Assembly (NCBI RefSeq): GCF_003148775.1
Contig: NZ_QGGW01000001.1
Span: 248,001-312,000 of the forward strand
Source: Roseicyclus mahoneyensis
GTDB lineage: Bacteria > Pseudomonadota > Alphaproteobacteria > Rhodobacterales > Rhodobacteraceae
DNA: 64,000 nt
Direction: 5' to 3'
Part shown: positions 27,875-39,914 of the stretch, piece after piece
Position numbering within the stretch: position 1 is the first letter of the stretch
How the letters are laid out: every line of letters begins with the position of its first letter
Made by a program: the position numbers and the translations under genes
Notes under the pieces: model-generated
The model's input: only the letters and a program-made list of their open reading frames with translations
The model's database searches: none
Told to the model about the DNA's origin: nothing

Positions 27875-29266
27875 GTGGCAGACACATTCGACGTCATCGT
27901 GATCGGCGCGGGCCCCGGCGGCTATGTCGCCGCCATCCGTGCCAGCCAGCTTGGCCTGAAGGTCGCCATCGTGGAACGCGAGCACATGGGGGGCATCTGC
28001 CTCAACTGGGGCTGCATCCCCACCAAGGCGATGCTGCGGTCATCGGAAGTGTTCCATCTGATGCACCGGGCCAAGGAATTCGGCCTGTCGGCTGACAATA
28101 TCGCCTTTGACCTCGATGCCGTGGTGAAACGCTCGCGCGGCGTGGCCAAGCAGCTCAATTCCGGAGTTGGCCACCTGATGAAGAAGAACAAGGTGACGGT
28201 GTTCATGGGCGCAGCCACGCTGCCCGCCAAGGGCAAGGTTTCGGTCAAGACCGATAAGGGCACAGAGGTGCTGACGGCCAAGAACATCATCCTTGCCACC
28301 GGCGCCCGGGCCCGCGAATTGCCGGGGCTGGAGGCGGATGGCAAGCGGGTCTGGACCTACAAGCACGCCCTTGTGCCGCCGCATATGCCCAAGAAACTCC
28401 TCGTGATAGGCTCGGGCGCCATCGGGATCGAGTTCGCCAGCTTCTACAACACGCTGGGCGCTGACACGACCGTGGTCGAGGTGCTGGACCGCATCTTGCC
28501 GGTGGAAGACGCCGAGATTTCGGCCTTTGCCGAAAAGTCGTTCAAGAAACAGGGGATGAAGATCATGGCCAAAGCCATGGTCAAAAAGCTTGATCGCGCG
28601 GCCGACAAGGTGACGGCCCATATCGAGGTGGGCGGCAAGATCGAGACGCATGAGTTCGACACGGTGATTTCCGCAGTCGGGATCGTCGCCAATTCCGAAG
28701 GTCTGGGGCTGGAGGCGCTGGGCGCAAAGATCGACCGCAGTTTCGTGGTGACGGACGAGTATTGCCGCTCGGGTGCCGAGGGGCTTTACGTCATCGGCGA
28801 TGCCACCAACGGGCCGTGGCTGGCGCATAAGGCGAGCCATGAGGGCGTGATGGTGGCCGAACTAATCGCAGGCGGACATCCGCATGCCGTGAAGCCCGAA
28901 CAGATCGCGGGCTGCACCTATTGCCATCCGCAGGTCGCAAGCGTGGGGCTGACGGAGGCCAAGGCCAAGGAACGGGGCTATCAGGTCAAGGTCGGCCGTT
29001 TCCCCTTCATCGGCAACGGCAAGGCCATCGCACTGGGCGAGCCCGAGGGGATGATCAAGACCGTGTTCGACGCCAAGACCGGCGAGTTGCTGGGGGCACA
29101 CATGATCGGGGCGGAAGTGACGGAGCTGATCCAGGGCTATGTGATCGGCCAAAAGCTGGAAACGACAGAGGCCGACTTGATGGAAACGGTGTTCCCGCAT
29201 CCGACCCTGTCGGAGATGATGCACGAAAGCGTGCTCGACGCTTATGGGCGGGTCATCCACCTCTGA
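27875..29266 (+). CDS. lpdA: Dihydrolipoamide dehydrogenase (E3)
   Basis: FAD-dependent disulfide oxidoreductase of 463 residues that reoxidises lipoyl groups of 2-oxo acid dehydrogenase complexes or the glycine cleavage system and makes NADH. FAD-binding GAGPGGYVAA is at 11-20, the redox-active disulfide Cys42/Cys47 in GGICLNWGCIPTK, the NAD-binding motif GSGAIGIEFAS, the FAD motif YVIGDATNG, and the catalytic pair His442/Glu447 in HPTLSEMMHES. The GTG at 27875 is the start, with GGGAGGAG upstream. No E1 or E2 gene is adjacent, so this copy is an orphan that could serve any of those complexes. A terminator follows. Confidence 0.95.
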   Translation: MADTFDVIVIGAGPGGYVAAIRASQLGLKVAIVEREHMGGICLNWGCIPTKAMLRSSEVFHLMHRAKEFGLSADNIAFDLDAVVKRSRGVAKQLNSGVGHLMKKNKVTVFMGAATLPAKGKVSVKTDKGTEVLTAKNIILATGARARELPGLEADGKRVWTYKHALVPPHMPKKLLVIGSGAIGIEFASFYNTLGADTTVVEVLDRILPVEDAEISAFAEKSFKKQGMKIMAKAMVKKLDRAADKVTAHIEVGGKIETHEFDTVISAVGIVANSEGLGLEALGAKIDRSFVVTDEYCRSGAEGLYVIGDATNGPWLAHKASHEGVMVAELIAGGHPHAVKPEQIAGCTYCHPQVASVGLTEAKAKERGYQVKVGRFPFIGNGKAIALGEPEGMIKTVFDAKTGELLGAHMIGAEVTELIQGYVIGQKLETTEADLMETVFPHPTLSEMMHESVLDAYGRVIHL

Positions 29267-29286
29267 CCGATTGCCGCATCGGCATG

Positions 29287-29320
29287 AAAAAAGGGCGGCC
29301 CCGGCGGGCCGCCCTTTCGT
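29287..29320. terminator. Bidirectional terminator between lpdA and the VWA gene
   Basis: GGGCGGCC (29293-29300) pairs with GGCCGCCC (29307-29314) across CCGGCG. Six A on the left give a good T-run for the minus-strand VWA gene; TTT on the right gives a weaker tail for lpdA. Confidence 0.85.
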
Positions 29321-29336
29321 GTCTTGGACCCTGCAC

Positions 29337-32300
29337 CTATTGCAATGTGATCGGCACTTCGGCGATGGGCGTGCTGCCCTGGCCCAGGAAGTAGCGGATG
29401 ACATACTGGCCCGGCGCGTCGGGCATTTCCAGTCGCAGCGGGTTGCCCGCCTCGGTGTAGGTGTAGCGTTCCCACTGTGCCCCATCGGTTGCGCCCGCGC
29501 GGCCTACTCCGATGAAGTCGCTCTGGTAATTCGGGCCGGTCCAGCCCAATTCCACGGTCGACCCGGCGGCTGCCGTCGCCGGCGCGGTGATCGAGGCTGC
29601 CACTGCGCTGACGCTCAGGGGCACTTCGGCGATGGACGTGGCCTCCTGATTCAGGAAGTAGCGGATTACGTAGTCGCCCGGTTCGGTCGGGACCACGAGG
29701 CGAAGGGGCGAGCCGTCGCGGGTGTAGGTGTAGTTCTGCCACTGTGCCCCGTCGGTCGCGCCCGCACGGCCGATGCCGATATAGTCCAGTGGGTAATCCG
29801 GGCCGGTCCAGCCCACCTCGATCGTTTGGCCAGCGACGGCGCTTGCCGGTGCGGTCAGGCTGGCGGCAACAGGCGTGATCGTGATCGGAACGGAGGTGAG
29901 CGGCGTGGTGTCCTGGCTGAGGAAGTAGGTGATGAGGTAGTTGCCGGGCTCTGCGGGCATTTCCAGCCGCGCGGGGTTCCCCTCGCGCGTCCAGACGTAG
30001 TTTTCCCAGCGTGCGCCATCCTGCGCGCCGACCCGTCCGATGCCGATGTAATCGCCATCGGTGCCCGGCCCGGTCCAGCCCACCTCGATGGTGGCGCCGG
30101 CCATGGCGTTGGCGGGGGCGGTCAGGCTGGCCTCGACCTGCGTGATGGTGATCTCGGCCACGGCGAGGGGGGTGCGGTCCTGCCCTTCGATGTATTCGAT
30201 CAGGTAGGTGCCGGGCTCGGCCGGCATCTCGAGCCGGGCGGGGTTGCCACGGTTGGTGCGGGCCGAATCCTCGAAGCGGTGGAAGCCTTCGCTGTCAGGG
30301 GCGCGGATTGCGATGAAGTCGTTGTTGTAATCGGGGCCGGTCCAGCCGACCTCAATCGTGCTGCCGATGCTGGCGGTCGCGGGGGCTGTGACGCTGGCCG
30401 AGACGGCGGAGATCTCGATCATCACCGCGGCCAGCGGAGAACGGTCCTGCGCCTCGATGTACTCGATGACATAGGTTCCGGGAACCGAGGGCATTTCCAG
30501 CCGCGCGGGGTTGCCCCGGTCTGTGCGGATGGTGTTGACGAATCGGTGGAAGCCCTCGCTGTCGGGCGCGCGGACCGAGATGAAGTCGTTTTGATAGTCC
30601 GGGCCGGTCCAGCCCACCTCGATGGTGGCGCCCGCGGGGGCAGTTGCGGGCGCGGTCAAGCTGGCCGAGACGGCGGAGATCTCGATCATCACTGCGGCGA
30701 GCGGAGAACGATCCTGCGCCTCGATATATTCGATGACATAGGTGCCTGGTTCTGTCGGCATCTGCAGACGCGCGGGGTTGCCGCGATCCGTGCGAATGGT
30801 GTTGACGAATCGGTGGAAGCCCTCGCTGTCGGGCGCACGGACCGAGATGAAGTCGTTTTGATAGTCGGGGCCGGTCCAGCCCACCTCGATGGTGGAACCC
30901 GCGACGGCGGTGGCCGGGGCGGTCAGGCTGGCCTGCACCGCTGTCACCTCGATCGGAACGGCGGCCAAGGCCACACGCCCGTCGTTGCGGATGTATTCCA
31001 CAAGGTAGCTGCCCGGCTCGGAGGGCATCAGCAGTTGCACGGGGTTGCCCCGGTCGGTTCGGGTGCTGTTGACGAAACGGTGGAAGCCTTCGCTGTCGGG
31101 CGCGCGCACGGCGATGAAGTCATTTTGTTCGTTCGGGCCGGTCCAACCCACCTCGATGGTCGATCCCGCCACGGCGGTCGCGGGCGCGGTGACGGTGGCC
31201 CGCGGCAGCGGCGCCTCGAACACCAGAACGATCTCGCGCGGTTGATCGACGATCACGAAATCGGCGCTTTGTTCTACCTCCTGCGCGGTCCAGTAGCCGG
31301 TGACGCGGTAGGCGCCGCGGCCAAGGGGCACGGTGGCGGGGTTGGCAGGCTGGATCGCCCCGCCGTCGCCCATCGGCGTGACCTCCCAGATCACGGGTTC
31401 AGTGATCAGCACGCCATCGGCCGAATCCAGCCGGGCCGAGAAGGTGACATCGACCAGAAGCGCGGGCAGGGGGATGATGACCTCTTGCGGGGTCATTGCG
31501 GCGACGGTGAAACGCGCCTCATGGACGGTGCCCTGGCTCAGGCGTTCCACGCTGAGGCGATAATCGCCGGGCAAAAGCTGCACGTTGCCGCCAGGCGCAT
31601 CGACCGGGCCCAACAGGGTCGCGCCGCTTGCGTCGAAAAGCGTCCAGCGCAAGGGCGAGGCGGGCACCGTCATGTCCGGCTCGACCCGGGCGGTGAAGGT
31701 GACGGCGACCGTGTCGATGATCTGCGGCATCGGCACCAGCACGGGGGCGGCCATGCCCTCGACCACGGTGAATGCGGTCTGGTAGGCGGCGGGGCCGGTC
31801 GGCTCCAGCCGGGTGGCGCGGGCGACATAGGCGCCGGGCACCAGTTGCGCGGTGATCGCGGGGCCGGGGGTGCCGTCGGACAGGACCGTGCCATCTTGCG
31901 TCAGCAGTGTCCACGTGATGGGCCGCGTGGGGGGCGTGTTGCCGGGCACGACGACGGCCTGCAGCGTCACGGTTTCCGCGATGGGCGCCTGCACCACCTG
32001 TTGCAGCGCGCTCGACAGTTCGGCTGCGTTGTCGGCGGTCAGGAAGAGCCCGCCGGTGTTTTCGGCGATGCACTGCATCTGGGCGCGCGCCTCGGGTTCG
32101 GCGGCGACGTCAAAGCCCACAACATGGGCGGTGAAATTCACCCCGGCCTCTTCCAGCGCGCGGGCCATGGCGCAGGGGTCGGGATTGCAGTTCTCTATCC
32201 CGTCCGACACGAGGATGACGGTCGCGGCCTCTTCGGTGTAGCGCAGGGATTGCGCGGCGGCCACGACCGCATCGGTCATCGGCGTGCGCCCGCGCGGGTT

Positions 32301-32615
32301 GATCGTGTTCACCGCCTGCAAGATGCGGTCCCGGGTGAAGGGCGCGGGGGACACGATGGTCTCGATATCGGTGCAGGACCCACGTTCGCGGTGGCCGTAG
32401 ACGGTCAGGCCGAGCGAGGTATCCTCGGGCAGGTCGGCCAGCAATTCGGCGATGACATTGCGCGCGATGACGATCTTGTTAATTCCGTCGATCTGCCCCC
32501 ACATCGAGCCAGAGGCGTCGAGCACAAGGATCGTATTGGGCCTGTCCACCTGTTGCGCCAGCGCGGCGATGGGAAGGAGGGCGAGGGTCAAAAGGGCGAA
32601 AAGAAATGCGCGCAT
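29337..32615 (-). CDS. Secreted VWA-domain protein with seven tandem 89-residue units
   Basis: Exported protein of 1092 residues. A signal peptide (1-20, ending AALA) is followed by a von Willebrand A domain (about 27-205) with a complete metal site: Asp33-x-Ser35-x-Ser37 in LDASGSMWG and the later GRTPMTDAV. About 270 residues of Ig-like strands follow, then seven consecutive units of 89 residues, each with TAPAxAxAGxTIEVGWTGP and a PGxYxIxY strand. Such proteins bind metal-dependent ligands at the cell surface or in the periplasm. The ATG at 32615 is set by the signal peptide; the open frame continues upstream only into the Hint gene. The ligand is unknown. Confidence 0.85.
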   Translation of the reverse strand: MRAFLFALLTLALLPIAALAQQVDRPNTILVLDASGSMWGQIDGINKIVIARNVIAELLADLPEDTSLGLTVYGHRERGSCTDIETIVSPAPFTRDRILQAVNTINPRGRTPMTDAVVAAAQSLRYTEEAATVILVSDGIENCNPDPCAMARALEEAGVNFTAHVVGFDVAAEPEARAQMQCIAENTGGLFLTADNAAELSSALQQVVQAPIAETVTLQAVVVPGNTPPTRPITWTLLTQDGTVLSDGTPGPAITAQLVPGAYVARATRLEPTGPAAYQTAFTVVEGMAAPVLVPMPQIIDTVAVTFTARVEPDMTVPASPLRWTLFDASGATLLGPVDAPGGNVQLLPGDYRLSVERLSQGTVHEARFTVAAMTPQEVIIPLPALLVDVTFSARLDSADGVLITEPVIWEVTPMGDGGAIQPANPATVPLGRGAYRVTGYWTAQEVEQSADFVIVDQPREIVLVFEAPLPRATVTAPATAVAGSTIEVGWTGPNEQNDFIAVRAPDSEGFHRFVNSTRTDRGNPVQLLMPSEPGSYLVEYIRNDGRVALAAVPIEVTAVQASLTAPATAVAGSTIEVGWTGPDYQNDFISVRAPDSEGFHRFVNTIRTDRGNPARLQMPTEPGTYVIEYIEAQDRSPLAAVMIEISAVSASLTAPATAPAGATIEVGWTGPDYQNDFISVRAPDSEGFHRFVNTIRTDRGNPARLEMPSVPGTYVIEYIEAQDRSPLAAVMIEISAVSASVTAPATASIGSTIEVGWTGPDYNNDFIAIRAPDSEGFHRFEDSARTNRGNPARLEMPAEPGTYLIEYIEGQDRTPLAVAEITITQVEASLTAPANAMAGATIEVGWTGPGTDGDYIGIGRVGAQDGARWENYVWTREGNPARLEMPAEPGNYLITYFLSQDTTPLTSVPITITPVAASLTAPASAVAGQTIEVGWTGPDYPLDYIGIGRAGATDGAQWQNYTYTRDGSPLRLVVPTEPGDYVIRYFLNQEATSIAEVPLSVSAVAASITAPATAAAGSTVELGWTGPNYQSDFIGVGRAGATDGAQWERYTYTEAGNPLRLEMPDAPGQYVIRYFLGQGSTPIAEVPITLQ
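29340..31199 (-). repeat. Seven tandem 267-bp units inside the VWA gene
   Basis: The same codon of each unit recurs at plus-strand positions 31188, 30921, 30654, 30387, 30120, 29853 and 29586, an exact period of 267 bases without insertion or deletion. Units 1-4 (read on the minus strand) share RAPDSEGFHRF; units 5-7 have a related GRxGAxDGAxW instead. Units 2 and 3 are almost identical in DNA, which points to recent duplication or gene conversion. Confidence 0.9.
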
Positions 32616-32773
32616 CGGGTCAATGTCCTGTCGATAAGTCTTGGGCAGAAGGGATTCGCCGCCAAGGCTAAAGCAGGACGGTCTTTTTCCAAAGGGCGGG
32701 TTTCCCGCAGGCGGGCGGGGAATGCGGTCGCGGACAGGGCCGGGCGCGCCACGCCCTGCCCGCGGGTGCTGCG

Positions 32774-33670
32774 TCAGGCGACGCGGGAGCGGTCTGCGGT
32801 CAGGGTGTCGCGGCCAAGGCGGGCCCGGATCGCCGCCGGCACCTGCCGCGCGGAGGTGATGCGGGGCAGGGGAAGTTCGGCCATCCCGTGATCGGTGCCG
32901 TAAAGCGCAAGATATTCGGCATGATTGTCGAAGGCGGCGCGGCCCGCGTAATCGACGAAGGTCTCGGCGGGGGCGCCGTTGGCGAGGATCACATCGTGGT
33001 CGGCGGTCTCGACATGGTAATAGGTCACGCGCGCGGGCAACGCGGCCAGCGGCACCAGCGTGATCGTCGTGCCGTTCACCAGCGCGCCCGCGTTGACCAC
33101 CAGCCCATCGAGGATCATGCCGTGATCGGCGGTCACCGTCAGGTCGGCATGCGGCACCCCATCGCCAAGGGCACCCGCGCGGATGCGCACGGGCTGCGCG
33201 CGATGCCCGGCAAAGCGGGTCGACAGGGTCTGGCGGCCGATCCACTTGACGGCGACGGTGCGGCCATCGGCGGTCAGGATCCGCTCGCCGATGCGCAGGC
33301 TCTCGACTGCGGTTGATCCGCCCGCGCAGGCGATCTGGGTGCCGGCGGCGAAGCAATAGGCGTAGACCCCCTCGGTGGTGAAGCCGATGTCGGCGCCAAT
33401 TTCCAAGTCGGCACTGTCCGAGACAAGGTAGTAGCCTCTACCGTTTTCCCAATCGACAACCGGATCACCCGTCGAGGAAAAACCAACCAGTCTGACAATG
33501 CCATAGTTCCAATTCGTGGTTTCACCAACAATGGTTTCCCCATCAGCCGCGCCATCCGCAGTGTCCTGCAGGCTCGTGGTGTCGAGAAAACTGGTGTCTA
33601 TCGTAAAGGCGGAGTCCTCGCTCCCCGCCAAGAGGTAAACAAATTTGTAAGTTGCAGTAAGTTCGGCCAT
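32774..33670 (-). CDS. Hint-domain protein
   Basis: Protein of about 298 residues. The N-terminal 105 residues are Asp/Thr/Ser-rich beta-like sequence with no recognised family. A Hint (hedgehog/intein) domain starts at Cys106 in CFAAGTQIAC and contains VKWIGRQTL, TADHGMILDGLVVNAGALVNG and HVETADHDVILANG. In Rhodobacteraceae such Hint_2 domains often sit on secreted, Ca-binding-type proteins. No classical signal peptide is present, so export by type I secretion is conceivable but not shown. The N-terminal third is richer in A and T than the Hint part, suggesting a mosaic. The 281 bases between it and the divergent MFS gene hold no gene that can be supported. Confidence 0.8.
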   Translation of the reverse strand: MAELTATYKFVYLLAGSEDSAFTIDTSFLDTTSLQDTADGAADGETIVGETTNWNYGIVRLVGFSSTGDPVVDWENGRGYYLVSDSADLEIGADIGFTTEGVYAYCFAAGTQIACAGGSTAVESLRIGERILTADGRTVAVKWIGRQTLSTRFAGHRAQPVRIRAGALGDGVPHADLTVTADHGMILDGLVVNAGALVNGTTITLVPLAALPARVTYYHVETADHDVILANGAPAETFVDYAGRAAFDNHAEYLALYGTDHGMAELPLPRITSARQVPAAIRARLGRDTLTADRSRVA

Positions 33671-33951
33671 GAGGCTGGTTCCGTTCGCGCTGGCGTGAAA
33701 GCAGATGCTCGTCGTTGGCCAGCGTCGTCCTGCTACTGCCACCGCGAAGGTCGCCACCCCTAGGGACTGTGGTGTACATAGTCAACTTGAGAATCATGCG
33801 GCAGTCTGGGCGGTCCTGCCGCCTGCGCTTGCGTGCCATGCATGACACCATGTTCCGGAAGAGCACGACATCCGAGCCGGCCCCGGCTGGACCCAGCCGG
33901 CCCGGCCCATTTCGCTTGACCCTGCCTGCGGCCTTGGCGAAAGCCTACGCC

Positions 33952-35112
33952 ATGTCCCCCGTGTCCGCCATGTCCGCCATGTCCGCCGTTTCCCTCTCGC
34001 CCACCCGCACGCCTTGGGCGCTGATCGCGGCGCTCTATGCTGCCGGGTTGATCGCGGCGGGGCAGTTCGCCAAGGTCTCGCTGACGCTGGGGCCGCTGGC
34101 GCTGGACTATCCCGGCTGGCCGGTGGCCTTCGCGGTCTCGGGCGTGGCGGTCGTGGGCATCGTTTTCGGCGTCTACGCCGGCGGCATCACCGCCAGCATC
34201 GGACCGCGCAAGGCGATCTTGCTCGCGCTGGTGATCTCGGCGCTGGCCGGGGCGGGGCAGGCGGTCTTGCCGCCGTTCCCGGTGCTGATGGCGTTGCGCG
34301 TGGTCGAGGGTGCCGGGCATCTGGTGCTGGTGGTGGCGATCCCGACGCTGATGGCGGCGCTGGCGGCGCCGCGCGACCGTGGGCTGGTGATGGGGCTCTG
34401 GGCGACCTTTTTCGGCGTCGGCTTCGCGCTGGCGGCGCTGCTGGTGGGCGAGGGCGCCGCCCCGGTCTACGGCGTGCACGCGGCGCTGGCGGCGGCGATG
34501 GGCGCGGTGTTGTGGAAGATGCTGCCGCGGGGCGTTGCCGGTGAACGGCGGCCCTTGCCACGGCTGGCCGATCACCTGACCATCTACACCACGCCGCGCC
34601 TCATTGCCCCCGCGCTGGGCCATGGCATCTATGCCTTCGCCTTTCTGGCGCTGGTGACCTACTTGCCGGTGGCGCTCGAGGCCGCATGGCTTGCGCCCGT
34701 GCTGCCGGTGGTGGGGATCGCTGGGTCGCTGTTGGCGGGCGCATTGGCGCGCTGGATCGCGCCCGGCGCCTTGGTTGCGGGCGGATTTCTGGCAATGGCC
34801 GTTATCTTTGCCGGTGCCTTGGCGCTGCCGGCTCTCGCTGCGCCCTTGTCGGTCGTGGCGATGCTGGTCTCGGGCGTGGTGGCGGGCGGGGGATTTGCTG
34901 CCGTGCCCGCGCTGAACGGGGCGGATGCCGACCGTGCGCTGGCCAATGGCGCACTGGCGCAACTGGGCAACATCGGCACCTTCGCGGGCACGCCCGTTCT
35001 GGCCGCGCTGGGGGTCGGAGCAAGCCTGCCCATGGCCATCGCGGTGGGCGTTTTCGGGGCGATTGCCACGGCTTTGGCCTATCGCGCCGCGGCGCAGATG
35101 AATGTTCGCTGA
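33952..35112 (+). CDS. MFS transporter
   Basis: Major facilitator of about 386 residues with 12 hydrophobic helices that are very rich in Ala, Gly, Leu and Val. The sequence fits the large MFS_1 group of exporters; [18 protein letters not shown] corresponds to the helix 2-3 loop. The start is uncertain: three in-frame ATG codons (33952, 33970, 33979) lie in a small tandem repeat of ATGTCCGCC, and upstream frame extension reads an unlikely Pro/Arg-rich leader. The stop overlaps the uvrA SOS box. Substrate unknown. Confidence 0.8.
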   Translation: MSPVSAMSAMSAVSLSPTRTPWALIAALYAAGLIAAGQFAKVSLTLGPLALDYPGWPVAFAVSGVAVVGIVFGVYAGGITASIGPRKAILLALVISALAGAGQAVLPPFPVLMALRVVEGAGHLVLVVAIPTLMAALAAPRDRGLVMGLWATFFGVGFALAALLVGEGAAPVYGVHAALAAAMGAVLWKMLPRGVAGERRPLPRLADHLTIYTTPRLIAPALGHGIYAFAFLALVTYLPVALEAAWLAPVLPVVGIAGSLLAGALARWIAPGALVAGGFLAMAVIFAGALALPALAAPLSVVAMLVSGVVAGGGFAAVPALNGADADRALANGALAQLGNIGTFAGTPVLAALGVGASLPMAIAVGVFGAIATALAYRAAAQMNVR

Positions 35113-35118
35113 ACGTTC
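35104..35118. promoter_or_regulatory. SOS box (LexA site) of uvrA
   Basis: GTTCGCTGAACGTTC is an exact match to the alphaproteobacterial LexA operator GTTC-N7-GTTC. It lies 68 bases before the uvrA ATG and overlaps the last codon and stop of the upstream MFS gene. LexA bound here would repress uvrA until DNA damage activates RecA. Confidence 0.85.
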
Positions 35119-35186
35119 CGATTTTTGGGTTGGAGACTCGGGCCGGCGCCACTATCTGTTGCCGGACGGTTAACAGGGGTCGGTCC

Positions 35187-38075
<2,889 letters not shown>

Positions 38076-38110
38076 CGGGCGATCTGGTCCCCATGGCTGG
38101 CCCGGCGGGT

Positions 38111-38142
38111 GCCGGGATTTGCATATTTGGGGAAAGATGAAG
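38111..38142 (+). repeat. Intergenic repeat element, copy 2
   Basis: GCCGGGATTTGCATATTTGG (38111-38130) followed by GGAAAGATGAAG ends 20 bases before the patatin ATG. It resembles the element at 15392-15424 in order and position: a GC block, then ATATTT, then a purine tail just upstream of the ribosome-binding site of the next gene. Confidence 0.5.
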
Positions 38143-38162
38143 GTAGGGGCGGGGAGAGGTTC

Positions 38163-39050
38163 ATGAGCCGGTCACCGAAACTGGGGCTCGCGCTGGGATC
38201 GGGCGGCGCGCGCGGCTGGGCGCATCTGGGCGTCTTGTCGGTGCTGGACGAGATGGGCCTGAAGCCCGACATCATCGCGGGCTGTTCGATGGGCGCGCTT
38301 GTGGGCGCGGCCGAGGCGGGCGGGGTCAGGGCCGAGCTGGAGGCGTGGGCGCGTGATCTGACGCAGGCGCGATTTCTCGGGCTGGTCGATCTGCGGCTGT
38401 CGTCCGGCGGGCTGGTGGCGGGGCGCGAGATCGCGTCGGTTCTGGGGGACTGGGGGCTGGACTGCGAGATCGGGTCGCTGGCTGTGCCCTTCACGGCAGT
38501 CGCCACCCATCTGGAGACGGGCCGCGAGGTCTGGCTGGACGAGGGGCCGCTCTTGCCGGCCGTGCGCGCCTCGCTGTCGATACCGGGTCTGTTCGCGCCG
38601 CAGCACCTCAAGGGGCGCTGGCTGGTCGATGGCGGTTTGACCAACCCCGTGCCGATTTCCGTGGCGCGGGCCAAGGGTGCCGACGTGATCTTCGCGGTCA
38701 ACCCCAACGCCAAGCCTTCGGGGCGGGTCTGGGTGCCCGAACCCGCTGCGGCCAGTCTCTGGACTCGGTTGGCCGCCAGCCTGCCCGGCGCGCTGAAGCC
38801 CGAGGTGTTGGACGATGTCGTGCGCCCGCAAGGCGGTGACGTGGTGGCGGCCGCGATCGACATGCTGACCGAATACCTGCGCCGCACGCGCGCCGCGGCC
38901 GACCCGCCCGACGTCATGATCGACATCGACCTGTCGGATTTTTCCACCATGGCCTTTTTCGAGGCCAAGACCGCCATCGAAGCTGGTCGCAAAGCCGCCG
39001 AGGATGCGCGGCCCCGGATCGAGGCCGCGCTGGAGGCCGCCGGCGCCTAG
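38163..39050 (+). CDS. Patatin-like phospholipase
   Basis: Serine lipid hydrolase of about 295 residues of the RssA/patatin type. The oxyanion loop GSGGARGWAHLG is at 12-23, nucleophile Ser42 in GCSMG, and the catalytic dyad Asp156 in VDGGLTNP. These make a complete Ser-Asp active site, so activity on lysophospholipids or acyl esters is likely. No signal peptide is visible. The ATG at 38163 has GGGGAGAGG upstream. The stop shares a CTAG with the stop of the convergent universal stress gene. Confidence 0.9.
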   Translation: MSRSPKLGLALGSGGARGWAHLGVLSVLDEMGLKPDIIAGCSMGALVGAAEAGGVRAELEAWARDLTQARFLGLVDLRLSSGGLVAGREIASVLGDWGLDCEIGSLAVPFTAVATHLETGREVWLDEGPLLPAVRASLSIPGLFAPQHLKGRWLVDGGLTNPVPISVARAKGADVIFAVNPNAKPSGRVWVPEPAAASLWTRLAASLPGALKPEVLDDVVRPQGGDVVAAAIDMLTEYLRRTRAAADPPDVMIDIDLSDFSTMAFFEAKTAIEAGRKAAEDARPRIEAALEAAGA

Positions 39051-39874
39051 TGCGACAGAAGAACCGGCAGCGGCGCGTCCTTCATCACGTCGCGGGTGAC
39101 GCCGCCGAACAGGTCCTCCATCGTGCGGCTGTGGCCATAGGCCCCCATCACCAGAAGGCCCGCGCCCATCTCTGTGCAGGCCGCAAGGATCGTGCGCGAG
39201 ACGCCGCCCCGGTCAGCGGTCCGGGCGACGTGATCGGCGCGGATGCCGTGGCGCTGCAGAAGGGCGACCACGTCTTGTGGCTGCGGCAGGCCGCGGTTGA
39301 TCTCGCCCACGCTCAGGACAGTCACGCTTTCCTTGGTTTCCAAGATGTGCATCGCGTCGCCAAGGGCGCGGGCGGCGGCGCGGCTGCCGTCCCAGGCGAC
39401 CACGGCATGCTCATTGATCGCGTCACGGTCATAGCCGTGCTGAACCAAGATCACAGGGCGGCCGCTGTTGATCGCGACATCCTCGGGCGCCTCGCCGAAA
39501 TGCTCACGGCCGGGTTCGGTGGCGCGACGGCCCATCACGAGGATGTCGTGGCTGCGCGCCTGTTCGGCGATGGAAAAGCCGCGCCGCATCTGCAGGTCGA
39601 GAAAGCTTGCGTCGATCCCCGGACCATTGGCGGCCACAACGGTCTCGAAGTTCGCGCGGATTTCGGCCACGGCGTCGATGTCGCGGCTGCGGATGATCTT
39701 GAGCAGATCGTCCGACAGGACGCGGCTGTATTCGCGTTCGAGGAATGCGGGCCCATGCGAGACCACACCGGTCAGATGCGCGCCGTATTTGCGCGCCATC
39801 TGCACGGCGAGGCGCAGGCCCCCCGAACTGGTCGCATCGCCGGAATAGGCGACGAGGATGCTCTTGATGGCCAT
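39047..39874 (-). CDS. Universal stress protein, tandem UspA domains
   Basis: Protein of 275 residues with two UspA domains. The first starts MAIKSILVAYSGDATSSGG; the second carries the nucleotide-type motif VMGAYGHSRTMEDLFGGVTR near the C-terminus. The USP family binds ATP or works as a signalling chaperone under stress; the target is unknown. AGAGGAAA upstream of the ATG at 39874 is a good ribosome-binding site. Its stop overlaps that of the patatin gene by three bases. Confidence 0.85.
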   Translation of the reverse strand: MAIKSILVAYSGDATSSGGLRLAVQMARKYGAHLTGVVSHGPAFLEREYSRVLSDDLLKIIRSRDIDAVAEIRANFETVVAANGPGIDASFLDLQMRRGFSIAEQARSHDILVMGRRATEPGREHFGEAPEDVAINSGRPVILVQHGYDRDAINEHAVVAWDGSRAAARALGDAMHILETKESVTVLSVGEINRGLPQPQDVVALLQRHGIRADHVARTADRGGVSRTILAACTEMGAGLLVMGAYGHSRTMEDLFGGVTRDVMKDAPLPVLLSH

Positions 39875-39914
39875 GGATCTTTTCCTCTCGATCTGGCTTG
39901 GGGTGTGGCGCGCT

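Noticed and set aside
29340-31199. CRISPR array
   Set aside because: The repeats are 267 bases, in frame and protein-coding, without short repeats and unique spacers. No CRISPR-like array was seen elsewhere.
29244-32891. Plus-strand open frame of 1215 codons opposite the VWA gene
   Set aside because: Its apparent repeats are the reverse of the 267-bp coding units; the minus strand has the signal peptide and VWA motifs.
32616-33356. Upstream extension of the VWA open frame
   Set aside because: It overlaps the Hint gene in another frame, is Arg/Pro-rich, and the signal peptide fixes the start at 32615.
34686-35186. Upstream extension of the uvrA frame
   Set aside because: It lies inside the MFS gene in another frame and crosses the SOS box; conserved UvrA sequence starts at 35187.
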